Below, in pieces: positions 33,830 through 42,310 of a stretch of DNA of 64,000 nt (the stretch's first letter is position 1; each line of letters starts with the position of its first letter). The notes beneath the pieces are model-generated. The model saw nothing but the letters and a program-made list of their open reading frames with translations. It ran no database searches and had not been told where the DNA came from. The position numbers and the translations under genes are program-made. The DNA is from Bradyrhizobium hereditatis (GTDB lineage: Bacteria > Pseudomonadota > Alphaproteobacteria > Rhizobiales > Xanthobacteraceae), in NCBI RefSeq assembly GCF_020329435.1, contig NZ_JAGKJK010000009.1:124001-188000 (forward strand), given 5' to 3'.

Positions 33830-35005
33830 TTATTTGCCCGCCGTGCAATCCTTGGCGTAGCGGTCGCCGTAATTCGAGAACACCTTCTCGACGATCTCGG
33901 TCTGGAACTTTCCGTCCGGGCGCTTGGCGACCTTGGTCAGATAGAAATTCTGGATCGGATAGCCGTTGACGTTGAACTTGAAGTCGCCGCGCAGCGAGGT
34001 GAACTCTGCCTTTTTCAGCGCGGCCGAGACGGCGTCCTTGTCCTTCAGGTCGCCCTTCACCGCCTTCACCGCGCTGTCGATCAGCATCGCCGTGTCATAG
34101 CCCTGCATCGCGTAGGTGCCGGGCACGCTGTTGTAGGCAGCCTCATAGGCGGCGACGAATTTTTTGCTCTGCGGATTGTCCATGTTCGGCGCCCAGTTGG
34201 CGCCGCCGAACATGCCGACGGCGGCGTCCTGCTGCGCGGGCAGGGTGGATTCGTCGACGGTGAATGCCGACAGCACCGGGATCCTCTCGGCAAGGCCGGC
34301 CTGCCGATACTGCTTGACGAGGCCGACGCCCATGCCGCCCGGCATGAAGGTGAACAGGGCGTCCGGCTTGGAGTTGGCGATCTTGGTCAATTCGACCTGG
34401 AAGTCCAGCGTGCCGAGCGGGGTGTAGCTTTCCTCGACGATCTCGCCCTTGTAGTCGAGCTTGAATCCGGCCGCCGAATCCTTGCCGGCCTGATAGTTCG
34501 GTACCAGGACATACATGCGCTTGTAGCCGCGGTCCTGCGCGACCTTGCCGAGGATCTCATGAACCTGATCGTTCTGGTAGGAGGTCACGAAGAAGAACGG
34601 GCTGCACTCCTTGCCGGCATAGCTCGAAGGCCCTGCATTCGGACTGATCAGGAACGTCTTGTTCCCGGTGACCGGCCGGTGAATGGCTTGCAGGATGTTG
34701 GAGAAGATCGGCCCGACCACGAAGTCGACCTTTTCGCGCTCGAGCAGGCCCTTGGCCTTGGTCACGGCGCCATCGGGCTTGAGCTCGTCATCGACCACAA
34801 CGACCTCGACGTCCTTGCCGGCCATCTTGCCGCCGAGGTCCTTGATTCCCAGTTGCAAGCCGTCGCGGGATTGCTGGCCGAGTACGGCCGCCGGGCCGGA
34901 CAAAGTCGTGATCACGCCGATCTTGATCTTCTCCTGCGCTGCGGCCGGCGCGGCGGCAACACCCAGCAAAACGGCAACTCCGGTCAGCTTCAACGACTGC
35001 TTCAT
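33830..35005 (-). CDS. ABC transporter substrate-binding protein (branched-chain amino acid type)
   Basis: A 391-residue periplasmic binding protein of the LivJ/type I class. It has a signal peptide (MKQSLKLTGVAVLLGVAAAP, cleavage after AAA-Q) and then EKIKIGVITTLSGPAAVLGQ. The C-terminal half has VPGTYAMQGYDTAMLIDSA. GGAGGAA precedes the ATG at 35005. Such proteins in aromatic clusters of Rhodopseudomonas and Bradyrhizobium often bind aromatic acids rather than leucine, so anthranilate, kynurenine or a related acid is plausible. No permease or ATPase gene is adjacent, so it must share components encoded elsewhere. It diverges from the marR gene across palindrome C. Confidence 0.9.
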   Translation of the reverse strand: MKQSLKLTGVAVLLGVAAAPAAAQEKIKIGVITTLSGPAAVLGQQSRDGLQLGIKDLGGKMAGKDVEVVVVDDELKPDGAVTKAKGLLEREKVDFVVGPIFSNILQAIHRPVTGNKTFLISPNAGPSSYAGKECSPFFFVTSYQNDQVHEILGKVAQDRGYKRMYVLVPNYQAGKDSAAGFKLDYKGEIVEESYTPLGTLDFQVELTKIANSKPDALFTFMPGGMGVGLVKQYRQAGLAERIPVLSAFTVDESTLPAQQDAAVGMFGGANWAPNMDNPQSKKFVAAYEAAYNSVPGTYAMQGYDTAMLIDSAVKAVKGDLKDKDAVSAALKKAEFTSLRGDFKFNVNGYPIQNFYLTKVAKRPDGKFQTEIVEKVFSNYGDRYAKDCTAGK

Positions 35006-35121
35006 GATTATTCCTCCGTTCGGCTCGGCAGCCGAAACTCTCGCCACAGCAAATGCGGAATGCAGCTTATTCTGACGGTGACTGCACCTGCAAGCAGAAC
35101 GCTTCCATGCAAGCCGTGCGC

Positions 35122-35147
35122 CAATTGCTTGAAACTTAAAGAAATCT
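35122..35147. promoter_or_regulatory. operator-like palindrome C, between the SBP and marR genes
   Basis: CAATTGCTTGA-AACT-TAAAGAAATCT matches the shared motif in about 7 and 8 of 11 arm positions. It lies in the divergent promoter region, 117 bases from the substrate-binding-protein start and 66 bases from the preferred marR start, which suits autoregulation. Confidence 0.6.
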
Positions 35148-35212
35148 GAGCAATGATCGAGGCAGCGCTCCGGTCGGATTTCCGAGCGCCCCAGCCGGAT
35201 ACGATTTGCATC

Positions 35213-35707
35213 ATGATCCTTGATTCAGAGACTAAGGCCGTCGAACTCCCCGAGCATCATGGCGACGAGCTCAGGCTGTGGCTGCGCCTTTTGACCTGCA
35301 CGACCCTAATCGAGGGTGAAGTGCGCAGTCGCCTGCGCGAGCGATTCGACGTCACGCTGCCGCGGTTCGATCTGATGGCCCAGCTCGACAAGGTTCCGGA
35401 GGGCATGACGCTATCGGACGTCTCCAAGCGGATGATGGTCTCGAACGGCAATGTCACCGGACTGGTGGAACGTCTCGTTGAATCAGGGCATCTTGACCGC
35501 CGCACCTCGGAAGCGGATCGGCGCGTACAGATGATCCGCCTCACCAAGGCGGGCCGCGCGGAATTTCGCAAGATGGCGGCGGAGCATGAACTGTGGATCG
35601 CCGATATGTTCGGCGACCTGACGCCGAAGGACGTGCGCGAATTGATGCGCCTCTTGGCCAAGACCAAGGCGTCGGCGCAGAAATCCGCTAAGGCGCGGAC
35701 GGGCTGA
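35213..35707 (+). CDS. MarR-family transcriptional regulator
   Basis: A 164-residue winged-helix repressor type: LWLRLLTCTTLIEGEVRSRL (dimer helix), the helix-turn-helix TLSDVSKRMMVSNGNVTGLV with ERLVESGHLDRRTSEADRR, and C-terminal dimerisation helices. An upstream ATG at 35153 adds 20 residues, but it starts only six bases after operator-like palindrome C and has weak family character, so 35213 is preferred. MarR proteins in such clusters (for example BadR and CouR of Rhodopseudomonas) respond to aromatic acyl-CoA esters. By analogy the effector here could be 2-aminobenzoyl-CoA, and the six palindromes its binding sites. Both points are inference. Confidence 0.87.
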   Translation: MILDSETKAVELPEHHGDELRLWLRLLTCTTLIEGEVRSRLRERFDVTLPRFDLMAQLDKVPEGMTLSDVSKRMMVSNGNVTGLVERLVESGHLDRRTSEADRRVQMIRLTKAGRAEFRKMAAEHELWIADMFGDLTPKDVRELMRLLAKTKASAQKSAKARTG

Positions 35708-35770
35708 GTTAGACGCGCTCGCCAACCCCAACTCACCGATGACGCTGCGGCTGGAGCAACTCGCCGGGCG

Positions 35771-36790
35771 TTAGTTCATCGCACGCAGCGTCGCTGAGGG
35801 CGTTTCGCCGAACTTGGCCCGATAGGCGCTTGCCATCCGGCTCAAATGCGTAAACCCCAGCTCGAAGGCGATGTCGGTGACGCTGTCGTCGGGGGAGGCG
35901 GCGGCAAGCCTGACATTGAGGTGCGCGAGCCGGATGTCGCGCAGCATTTCCGAGATCGACGTACCGAAATGCCGGCGGAAGCCGAGCTGTAGCGCGCGGA
36001 TGCCGACGCCAGCGGCTTCAGCGAGCTGCATGAGGTCGAGCGGCTCGTCTGCATGCGCATACAGAAACTCGCGCGCCCGCCGCACCGATGGCGGCAGCGC
36101 TTCAGCGCGGCCGCCGAACCGGTCGATCGCATCGCTCGCGCTGTGGCGCTGGCCGTGAAGCAACGCAGCCAGCAGCTTCTCGCGCATGTCGGCTGCTGCC
36201 ACCGGTGAGAGCGGCCGTCGCGGCCCGAGACGCTCGGCGAGATCGACGAATTCCATGATCTTCGACTGGAGCGCTCGGCCGCCTGCGGAAGCGAGATCGA
36301 CGGCGGGCTCGAACTCGACCGCGCCTACCGGCCGGCCCGATAGCGCCGCGGCCCGTTGCTCCAGAATCCGGCGGTCGGCCAGCAGAATGATCTGGGCGCA
36401 ATTACCTTCCCAGGTCATCCGCGTCGGAATCGTCGGCGACAACAGCGAGGCGGTGGCGCCGGGCGCGGTCGCGATGTCGCGCGAGGCCGTCTCAATCCGC
36501 GCCGAACCGTGCATGGGAATCTGCAATAGGAAGAAGCGCTCGAGACAGCCGGGGTCGATCGATACCGATCCGCCATAGGCAACGTAGTTGACGGACAATC
36601 CGCCGAAGACCGCGCTGTTATGCAGCGCGAAGAATTCGGATGTCGTTGCGCGTGCCGGCGTCAGTTGATGCGGGCAGAAAATGCGTCCGATCGCCTCGGC
36701 CGCATCATCGACGCTACCAGTCGAAACGCAGTTGAACGCCGCCAGCCGGGCGGCCGGATCATGCCTGACAATGCTGATGCCCGTCGCCAC
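35771..36790 (-). CDS. AraC-family transcriptional regulator
   Basis: 339 residues. The N-terminal 200 residues resemble the AraC_binding_2 sensor domain (FFLLQIPMHGSARIE, ATAPGATASLLSPT). The C-terminal 100 residues carry the two AraC helix-turn-helix units: LMQLAEAAGVGIRALQLGFRRHFG split around the first, and VTDIAFELGFTHLSRMASAYRAKFG split around the second. This layout is common in activators of aromatic degradation. The stop lies about 60 bases after the marR stop (convergent). Palindrome D lies only 14 bases upstream of its start codon, so the gene appears to be under control of the same repressor. Confidence 0.87.
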   Translation of the reverse strand: MATGISIVRHDPAARLAAFNCVSTGSVDDAAEAIGRIFCPHQLTPARATTSEFFALHNSAVFGGLSVNYVAYGGSVSIDPGCLERFFLLQIPMHGSARIETASRDIATAPGATASLLSPTIPTRMTWEGNCAQIILLADRRILEQRAAALSGRPVGAVEFEPAVDLASAGGRALQSKIMEFVDLAERLGPRRPLSPVAAADMREKLLAALLHGQRHSASDAIDRFGGRAEALPPSVRRAREFLYAHADEPLDLMQLAEAAGVGIRALQLGFRRHFGTSISEMLRDIRLAHLNVRLAAASPDDSVTDIAFELGFTHLSRMASAYRAKFGETPSATLRAMN

Positions 36791-36803
36791 GGTCCGGCCT
36801 TCC

Positions 36804-36829
36804 GCATTATTTGAAGCCTATAATATCTA
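36804..36829. promoter_or_regulatory. operator-like palindrome D, upstream of the araC-type gene
   Basis: GCATTATTTGA-AGCC-TATAATATCTA matches the shared motif in 8 and 7 of 11 arm positions and has the same four-base spacer as copy E. It could also serve the divergent cupin gene, about 215 bases away. Confidence 0.6.
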
Positions 36830-37044
36830 CCGGCTCCGGCGTTGGAAAGGCGATTTGGTAGCCGTGGTGCCTGGTCAGTAGGCATTGTGGTCTGTTTGTC
36901 ATTCCGCGCCGCAGCAATCTGAAAATCTCTCGCGAAGCCGGCAGGATTCGTTTTCCGGCTAGACGCTCGCCTCGGTCCGATCCAGCCTGCGTGAACTACT
37001 TTCGAACATTGCGACCACACCAAACTGCGACAGAGGAGGGCGAT

Positions 37045-37494
37045 ATGGCGGCACTCGAAAAAGGCATCACCCGGAACGGCACCGGCTATGGCGGCAAGAC
37101 CTGGAACATCCTGGGTCAGGTCTATTTCCCCAAGGCCGTCACCGATTCCACCTTCGCGTTCGAGACCAACAGCGAGCCTGGCCAGTTCGTACCGGTGCAC
37201 ATTCATCCCACGCAGGACGAGTTCATCCTGGTGCAGGAAGGCGTCTTAGATCTCAAGCTCGACGGCGTCTGGTTGCAGGCCAAGGCCGGTGACCTCGTTC
37301 GGATGCCACGCGGCATCCCGCACGGCTATTTCAACAAGTCGGACAAGCCGGCGCGCGCGCTGTTCTGGGTGTCGCCCATGCAGAAGTTGGAGGCGCTGTT
37401 CGACCGGCTCCACAATCTGACCGACCCCGAAGAGGTGGTTCGGATCTCGGCGCAGCATGAGGTGGATTTCCTGCCGCCCGAGGCCAACGAATAG
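37045..37494 (+). CDS. cupin-domain protein (paralogue 2)
   Basis: A 149-residue cupin with GAGGAGGG before the ATG at 37045. His52, His54 and Glu59 (VHIHPTQDEF) and His93 (IPHGYFN) occupy exactly the positions found in paralogue 1. Shared wording such as GDLVR, FNKS and LFWVSP shows recent common ancestry. It is followed after 32 bases by the flavin monooxygenase gene, so the two may work on consecutive steps. The role is unknown; candidates are ring cleavage, isomerisation or quinone handling. Confidence 0.82.
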   Translation: MAALEKGITRNGTGYGGKTWNILGQVYFPKAVTDSTFAFETNSEPGQFVPVHIHPTQDEFILVQEGVLDLKLDGVWLQAKAGDLVRMPRGIPHGYFNKSDKPARALFWVSPMQKLEALFDRLHNLTDPEEVVRISAQHEVDFLPPEANE

Positions 37495-37526
37495 CACGTC
37501 AAACTCATCCAGCTGGAGACGTCGTC

Positions 37527-39020
37527 ATGGTCAGGCGAAAGAAGGTCTGCGTCATTGGCGCAGGCGTATCCGGACTTGCGGCCGCAAAAGCCTTTGCCGC
37601 GCGCGGCCATCAGATCACGATCATCGAGCGCAGCGGCGATCTCGGCGGCGTCTGGGAGCCGGCGCGCTCTTATCCCGATGTGCAGACCCAGAGCCCAAAG
37701 GACCTCTACCGCTACACCGACAAAGCCATGCCGGACTCCTATCCGGAATGGCCGAAGGGACCGCAGGTCCACGCCTATCTCACCGCCTACGCAAAGGATC
37801 ACGATCTGCTCGGCACGATGCGCTTCAAAACGACGGTGGTACAGATGGATCGTCGCCCGGACTCTGCACCGGGCTGGCGGCTCGAGCTGCGCGGGCCGAA
37901 TGACGCCACCGGTCATGAAGATTTCAATTTCGTCGCTGTTTGTACCGGGCAGTTCAACGAGCCGCAGACGCTCAGCCTACCCGGAGAAGATGCCTTCAAG
38001 GCGCAGGGCGGCCACATCCTGCATTCCTCGAAGTATAACGATGCGGCCATTGCCAAGGGCCGCAGGGTCGTCGTGCTCGGCGGCTCGAAGTCGGCGACGG
38101 ACATTGCCGTCAACGCGGTCAATTCCGGGGCGGCCGAAGTGACGCTGGTGTACCGCGAGCCGGTGTGGCGGATTCCCTATTTCATCGGCGGCCTCGTCAA
38201 CTTCAAGCGCATTCTTTACATCCGCGCCCAGGAGGAGATGTTCAAAAGCTGGGGTATCGGCGCGCTATCGCGGTTGGCGCATGCAGTCGCAAAGCCGCTG
38301 GTCTGGGCCAACTGGCGCGGGCTGGAGAGCCTTTTAAAAGTTCAGCTCAAGCTCGGCAAATGCGACATGGTGCCGAAAGTGCGGATCGAGGACGGCGTCA
38401 ATTGCTCGGTGCCGATCGCAACCCCAGGATTCTTTCCAATGGTCGCCGACGGCCGCATCAAGGCTATCAGAGGCAGCTTCGATCATTACGACGGCAATTC
38501 CATCGTCATGACAGGCGGGCAGCGCGTCCAAGCTGACGTCGCCGTGCTCGCGATCGGCTACAAGCTAGGCGTGCCGTTCCTGCCGCAGGCCTATCGCGCC
38601 AAGCTGGTCGATCCCGACGGGCAGTACCGGCTCTACCGGCTGATCGCCAACCCTGATTTACCCGAGATGGGTTTCGTCGGCTTCAATTCGAGCTTCTGCA
38701 CGGTGTTGTGCGCAGACCTCGCAGCGAATTGGCTGGTGCGCTATGCCGACGGCCAGCTCGCCCGTCAGCCGACGCCGAAGGAGATGCAGGACAACATCGA
38801 CATGATGCTGCATTTCAAGCGGGTCGAGCGGCCGGCAGCCGGCGTCTATGGCGGCCTCTGCGTCGCGCCCTATCACTTCAAGCATTTCGACGAATTGCTC
38901 GCCGATATCGGCGTGAACGGGCGGCGGCGCAATCCGCTGGTAGAGAAATTCACCCCGCCGGATGCGGCGGCCTATGGCCGCTTCCTGGCCGCGGCGCCGA
39001 ACTATCAGGCAGCAGCATAG
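37527..39020 (+). CDS. flavin-containing monooxygenase-like NAD(P)-binding oxidoreductase
   Basis: 497 residues, GGAG before the ATG. The FAD-binding Rossmann motif is VCVIGAGVSGLAAAKAF near residues 7-23, followed by RSGDLGGVWE and a segment YPDVQTQSPKDLYRYTD typical of class B monooxygenases. The second dinucleotide motif is VVVLGGSKSATDIA near residue 176. The classical FMO or BVMO fingerprint is only partly visible, so the reaction (N-hydroxylation, Baeyer-Villiger or other) is open. Its place between a cupin gene and the aminobenzoate-CoA ligase suggests a role on an aromatic amine or its product. The downstream gap contains a hairpin and palindrome E. Confidence 0.83.
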   Translation: MVRRKKVCVIGAGVSGLAAAKAFAARGHQITIIERSGDLGGVWEPARSYPDVQTQSPKDLYRYTDKAMPDSYPEWPKGPQVHAYLTAYAKDHDLLGTMRFKTTVVQMDRRPDSAPGWRLELRGPNDATGHEDFNFVAVCTGQFNEPQTLSLPGEDAFKAQGGHILHSSKYNDAAIAKGRRVVVLGGSKSATDIAVNAVNSGAAEVTLVYREPVWRIPYFIGGLVNFKRILYIRAQEEMFKSWGIGALSRLAHAVAKPLVWANWRGLESLLKVQLKLGKCDMVPKVRIEDGVNCSVPIATPGFFPMVADGRIKAIRGSFDHYDGNSIVMTGGQRVQADVAVLAIGYKLGVPFLPQAYRAKLVDPDGQYRLYRLIANPDLPEMGFVGFNSSFCTVLCADLAANWLVRYADGQLARQPTPKEMQDNIDMMLHFKRVERPAAGVYGGLCVAPYHFKHFDELLADIGVNGRRRNPLVEKFTPPDAAAYGRFLAAAPNYQAAA

Positions 39021-39041
39021 GGGCGGGTATGGGTTCCTTCG

Positions 39042-39070
39042 GGCCGGGCGCAGCTTAGTGGTGCCCGGCC
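39042..39070. terminator. hairpin after the flavin monooxygenase gene
   Basis: GGCCGGGC (39042-39049) pairs perfectly with GCCCGGCC (39063-39070) across a 13-base loop, 22 bases after the stop codon. There is no T-run, so termination would have to be weak or Rho-assisted. Confidence 0.35.
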
Positions 39071-39111
39071 TCCGTTATCCCCTGAACAAGCCTCAATTCT
39101 GCACTTGCGAA

Positions 39112-39137
39112 AAATTACTTTAAGCCTAAAATGATTT
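39112..39137. promoter_or_regulatory. operator-like palindrome E, upstream of the CoA ligase gene
   Basis: AAATTACTTTA-AGCC-TAAAATGATTT: the left arm differs from the perfect copy B at one position, and so does the right arm. It lies 67 bases upstream of the ligase start codon. Confidence 0.72.
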
Positions 39138-39203
39138 CCGAGAAGCGCAGCCGGGCGTCCTCGATGTTGAGCTCAAGCCTTTCATGGATGAAACCGAGGG
39201 GCG

Positions 39204-40907
39204 ATGGAAATGTCAGGTAAAACTCCCAGCGAATCCCGTAATTCGTCACTTGGCCCGTCGGGTCATGTAGATGATTTCGCGCGGCGCAATCTGCCGCCAT
39301 TCGAGCAGTGGCCCGATCTGCTGCTCGACCGTCCGGAGTTTCAATATCCGGAATATCTCAATGCCGCGGTCGAGCTGACCGACCGCATCGTCGAAAAGGG
39401 GTGGGGCGACCGCATCGCTCTGATCGGCAACGGGCGGCAGCGTACTTACAAGGAGCTGGCTGACTGGTCGAACCGCCTTGCACATGCGCTGGTGGAGAAT
39501 TACGGCGTCAAGCCGGGCAATCGCGTCCTGATCCGCTCAGGAAATAACCCGGCGCTGGTCGCGGCATGGCTCGCCGCGACAAAAGCCGGCGCCGTCGTCG
39601 TCAACACCATGCCGATGCTGCGCGCCGGCGAACTCAGCAAGATCGTCGACAAGGCGGAGATTGCGCTGGCGCTGACCGACAGCCGCATCGCCGATGAACT
39701 GGTCGCTTGCGCCAAGACCAGCCGCTTTCTCAAGCAGGTGGTGAATTTCGACGGCACTTCCAACCATGACGCCGAGCTCGACCGCGTAGCGCTGAACAAG
39801 CCGGTGAAGTTCGAGGCGGTGAAGACGGGCCGCGACGATGTTGCGCTGCTCGGATTCACCTCGGGCACTACAGGCGAGCCCAAGGCGACGATGCACTTCC
39901 ATCGCGACCTCATGATCATTGCGGATGGCTACGCGCAAGAAGTCCTCAACGTCACCGAGGACGACGTTTTCGTCGGCTCGCCGCCGCTTGCCTTCACCTT
40001 CGGGCTGGGCGGTCTCGCGATCTTCCCGCTGCGGTTCGGCGCGACGGCGACGCTGTTGGAAAACGCTTCGCCGCCCGAGATGATCAAGATTATCGAGGCC
40101 TACAAGGCGACGATCTGCTTTACCTCGCCGACCGCGTATCGCGCGATGATAGCGGCTATGGACAACGGCGCCGATCTGTCGTCGCTGCGGCTCGCGGTCT
40201 CCGCCGGCGAAACGCTGCCGGCGCCGGTATTCGAAAGCTGGACGCGGAAGACCGGCAAGACCATTCTCGACGGCATCGGCTCGACGGAACTGCTGCACAT
40301 CTTCATCACCAACCGCGTCGGCGATGCTGTCGCGGGCACGACGGGGCATCCGGTTACGGGCTATGAGGCAAAGATCGTCGACGACGATATGAATGAGCTG
40401 CCAGCAGGCACTGTCGGCAAGCTTGCAGTGCGCGGGCCGACCGGCTGCCGCTATCTGGCTGACGCGAGGCAGTCGAGTTATGTGCGCGACGGCTGGAACC
40501 TGACCGGCGATTCTTTTGTGCGCGACGCCAACGGCCGGCTGTGCTTTGTCGCGCGTTCAGACGACATGATCGTCTCTTCCGGCTACAACATCGCCGGTCC
40601 CGAGGTCGAAGCGGCGCTGCTGTCGCATCCCGCCGTCGCCGAATGCGGCGTGGTCGGTGCGCCCGACGAGGCGCGCGGGATGATCGTCAAGGCCTATGTG
40701 GTTCTGGCGGGTGGCGTCGTTGGCGATGCCGCGCTGACGCAGGCGCTGCAGGACCATGTCAAGCAGACGATTGCGCCGTATAAGTATCCGCGTGCGATCG
40801 AGTATGTCGCGCAACTGCCGAAGACCGAAACCGGCAAGCTGAGGCGCTTTGCGCTCCGGCAGATGGCCGCGGCCGGCCCGGCGCCGCCCAGCGTTGCCGC
40901 GGAATAA
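39204..40907 (+). CDS. 2-aminobenzoate-CoA ligase
   Basis: A 567-residue acyl-adenylate-forming enzyme that makes 2-aminobenzoyl-CoA from anthranilate, ATP and CoA. The P-loop motif GFTSGTTGEPKA lies near residues 217-228, the A5-type motif is DGIGSTELLHIF, DGWNLTGD and the A8 hinge follow, and the catalytic Lys is in KTETGKLRRF near the end. Benzoate-CoA ligase-like wording (SGYNIAGPEVEAALLSHPAV in part) fits aromatic-acid ligases. An ATG at 39210 is an alternative start. The cluster with kynureninase, which produces anthranilate, and the two-domain monooxygenase makes aminobenzoate the likely substrate. A RidA-family gene follows after 10 bases. Confidence 0.9.
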   Translation: MEMSGKTPSESRNSSLGPSGHVDDFARRNLPPFEQWPDLLLDRPEFQYPEYLNAAVELTDRIVEKGWGDRIALIGNGRQRTYKELADWSNRLAHALVENYGVKPGNRVLIRSGNNPALVAAWLAATKAGAVVVNTMPMLRAGELSKIVDKAEIALALTDSRIADELVACAKTSRFLKQVVNFDGTSNHDAELDRVALNKPVKFEAVKTGRDDVALLGFTSGTTGEPKATMHFHRDLMIIADGYAQEVLNVTEDDVFVGSPPLAFTFGLGGLAIFPLRFGATATLLENASPPEMIKIIEAYKATICFTSPTAYRAMIAAMDNGADLSSLRLAVSAGETLPAPVFESWTRKTGKTILDGIGSTELLHIFITNRVGDAVAGTTGHPVTGYEAKIVDDDMNELPAGTVGKLAVRGPTGCRYLADARQSSYVRDGWNLTGDSFVRDANGRLCFVARSDDMIVSSGYNIAGPEVEAALLSHPAVAECGVVGAPDEARGMIVKAYVVLAGGVVGDAALTQALQDHVKQTIAPYKYPRAIEYVAQLPKTETGKLRRFALRQMAAAGPAPPSVAAE

Positions 40908-40917
40908 CGCCTAACCG

Positions 40918-41388
40918 ATGGAGAAAAAACCGGTGACCGCCCCCAAAGGCTCCACGTTGAGCGTGGTGCCTAATTCCAAGACCGATGCTTCGTCCGGCCC
41001 GCAAGTGCTGCAGCCGAGCGGCTGGCCGATGCCGAAAGGATACGCCAACGGCATGGCGGCGGACGGCCGCATTATCGTGACCGGCGGCGTGATCGGCTGG
41101 GACACCGAGGGCCGCCTGGCGCAGGGCTTTGTCGCGCAGGCGCGCCAGACGCTTTCCAACATCGCGGAAATTCTTGCTGAAGGCGGCGCCAGGCCTGAGC
41201 ATCTCGTGCGGTTGACCTGGTATGTCGTCGACATCGAGGAATATCTCGCGAGCCTGAAAGAACTCGGCCGCGTCTATCGCGAGATCTTTGGCGCGCATTA
41301 TCCGGCGATGGCGCTGGTGGAGGTGGTGCGCCTGGTCGAGAAGGAAGCCCGCGTCGAGATCGAGGCAACCGCGGTGGTGCCGCGCTGA
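40918..41388 (+). CDS. RidA-family protein without the canonical active-site Arg
   Basis: A 156-residue RidA/YjgF/UK114-fold protein: GRIIVTGGVIGWDTEG, LSNIAEILAEGGARPEHLVR, LTWYVVDIEEYL and the end RVEIEATAVV. RidA enzymes hydrolyse reactive imines and enamines. The Arg normally found in the PAR(S/T) motif is replaced (YPAMALVEVVRLV), which places it in one of the Rid subfamilies not proven to deaminate. It is the second gene after the CoA ligase, 10 bases behind it. An enamine-binding role fits the 2-amino-cyclohexenyl products of aminobenzoyl-CoA reduction, but this is inference. Confidence 0.85.
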   Translation: MEKKPVTAPKGSTLSVVPNSKTDASSGPQVLQPSGWPMPKGYANGMAADGRIIVTGGVIGWDTEGRLAQGFVAQARQTLSNIAEILAEGGARPEHLVRLTWYVVDIEEYLASLKELGRVYREIFGAHYPAMALVEVVRLVEKEARVEIEATAVVPR

Positions 41389-41422
41389 AACCCGCTTATT
41401 GGGTATCGTAACTCTTTGATTT

Positions 41423-41471
41423 GAGCATGATCTTGTCGGAAAACCGGTATCCACTTTTCCGGATCATGCTC
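41423..41471. repeat. GAGCATGATC palindromic repeat
   Basis: GAGCATGATC (41423-41432) and GATCATGCTC (41462-41471) are perfect inverted arms, with CGGAAAA and TTTTCCG inside. This type is very common between genes in Bradyrhizobium and Rhodopseudomonas. Its last base is part of the stop codon of the convergent kynA gene, so it may also end transcription from both sides. Confidence 0.7.
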
Positions 41472-42310
41472 TAGAGCTCTGTTCTCAGCCTCCAGAGTTC
41501 CGGGAAAAGTTCGACCTCGAGCATCTTGCGCAGGTAGGAGACGCCCGAGGTGCCGCCGGTTCCGCGCTTCAGGCCGATGATGCGCTCGACCGTAGTGACG
41601 TGGTTGAAGCGCCAGCGGCGGAAATAGTCTTCGAAATCGACCAGCTTTTCCGCCAATTCGTAGAGCATCCAGTGTTTCGCCGGCGATGCATAGATGGTCT
41701 TCCAGACCTGCAAAACCTCGTCGTTTGGCGTGCGCTTGATGCGCCAGTCGGTTCGGCGCGCGTCTTCGCCGATGTCAAAGCCATTGCGCGCCAATAGCAG
41801 CAGCGCCTCGTCATAGAGGCCCGGCTCAGCGAGAATTTCCTCGAGCTTTGCCATGATATCGGCGCGGTGGGCGTGCGGGCCAAGCAGCGCCAAATTGCGA
41901 TTGCCGGCGAGGAACTCGATCGCGCGGTACTGGTACGACTGAAAACCCGAGGACTGCCCGAGCCGATCGCGAAACTCGGAGTATTCGCTGGGTGTCATCG
42001 TCCGCAACACATCCCAGGCAGTATTGAGCTGCTCGAAGATCCGGGCAATGCGTGACAGCATCTTGAAGGCGGGATGCAACTGGTCGTGGCGGATCGCCTT
42101 GATGGCGGAACGGATTTCGTGGATAGCCAGCTTCATCCAGAGTTCGGAAGTCTGATGCTGGATGATGAACAGCAGTTCGTCATGAGCGTTCGAGAGCGGC
42201 TCTTGCGCGTCCAGAACGCGTTCCAGATGCAGATAGTCGCTGTAGGACATGCGTCCTTCGAACGACATCTGGGCTCCCTCACGCGGGGTGTCGTCGGGCT
42301 TGCCAGTCAT
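41471..42310 (-). CDS. kynA: tryptophan 2,3-dioxygenase
   Basis: A 279-residue heme enzyme that opens the indole ring of L-tryptophan to N-formylkynurenine, the first step of the kynurenine pathway. Active-site His52 is in IIQHQTSELWMKL and the heme ligand His237 in RFNHVTTVERIIG, followed by the GTGGTSGVSYL loop. Length and motifs match bacterial TDO. The start overlaps the kynureninase stop by four bases (ATGA), so it is the second gene of that operon. The stop abuts a palindromic repeat. Confidence 0.95.
   Translation of the reverse strand: MTGKPDDTPREGAQMSFEGRMSYSDYLHLERVLDAQEPLSNAHDELLFIIQHQTSELWMKLAIHEIRSAIKAIRHDQLHPAFKMLSRIARIFEQLNTAWDVLRTMTPSEYSEFRDRLGQSSGFQSYQYRAIEFLAGNRNLALLGPHAHRADIMAKLEEILAEPGLYDEALLLLARNGFDIGEDARRTDWRIKRTPNDEVLQVWKTIYASPAKHWMLYELAEKLVDFEDYFRRWRFNHVTTVERIIGLKRGTGGTSGVSYLRKMLEVELFPELWRLRTEL

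Noticed and set aside
35153..35212. longer MarR protein starting at 35153
   Set aside because: The start would lie directly behind operator-like palindrome C and has no clear ribosome binding site. The extra residues do not look like the MarR family.
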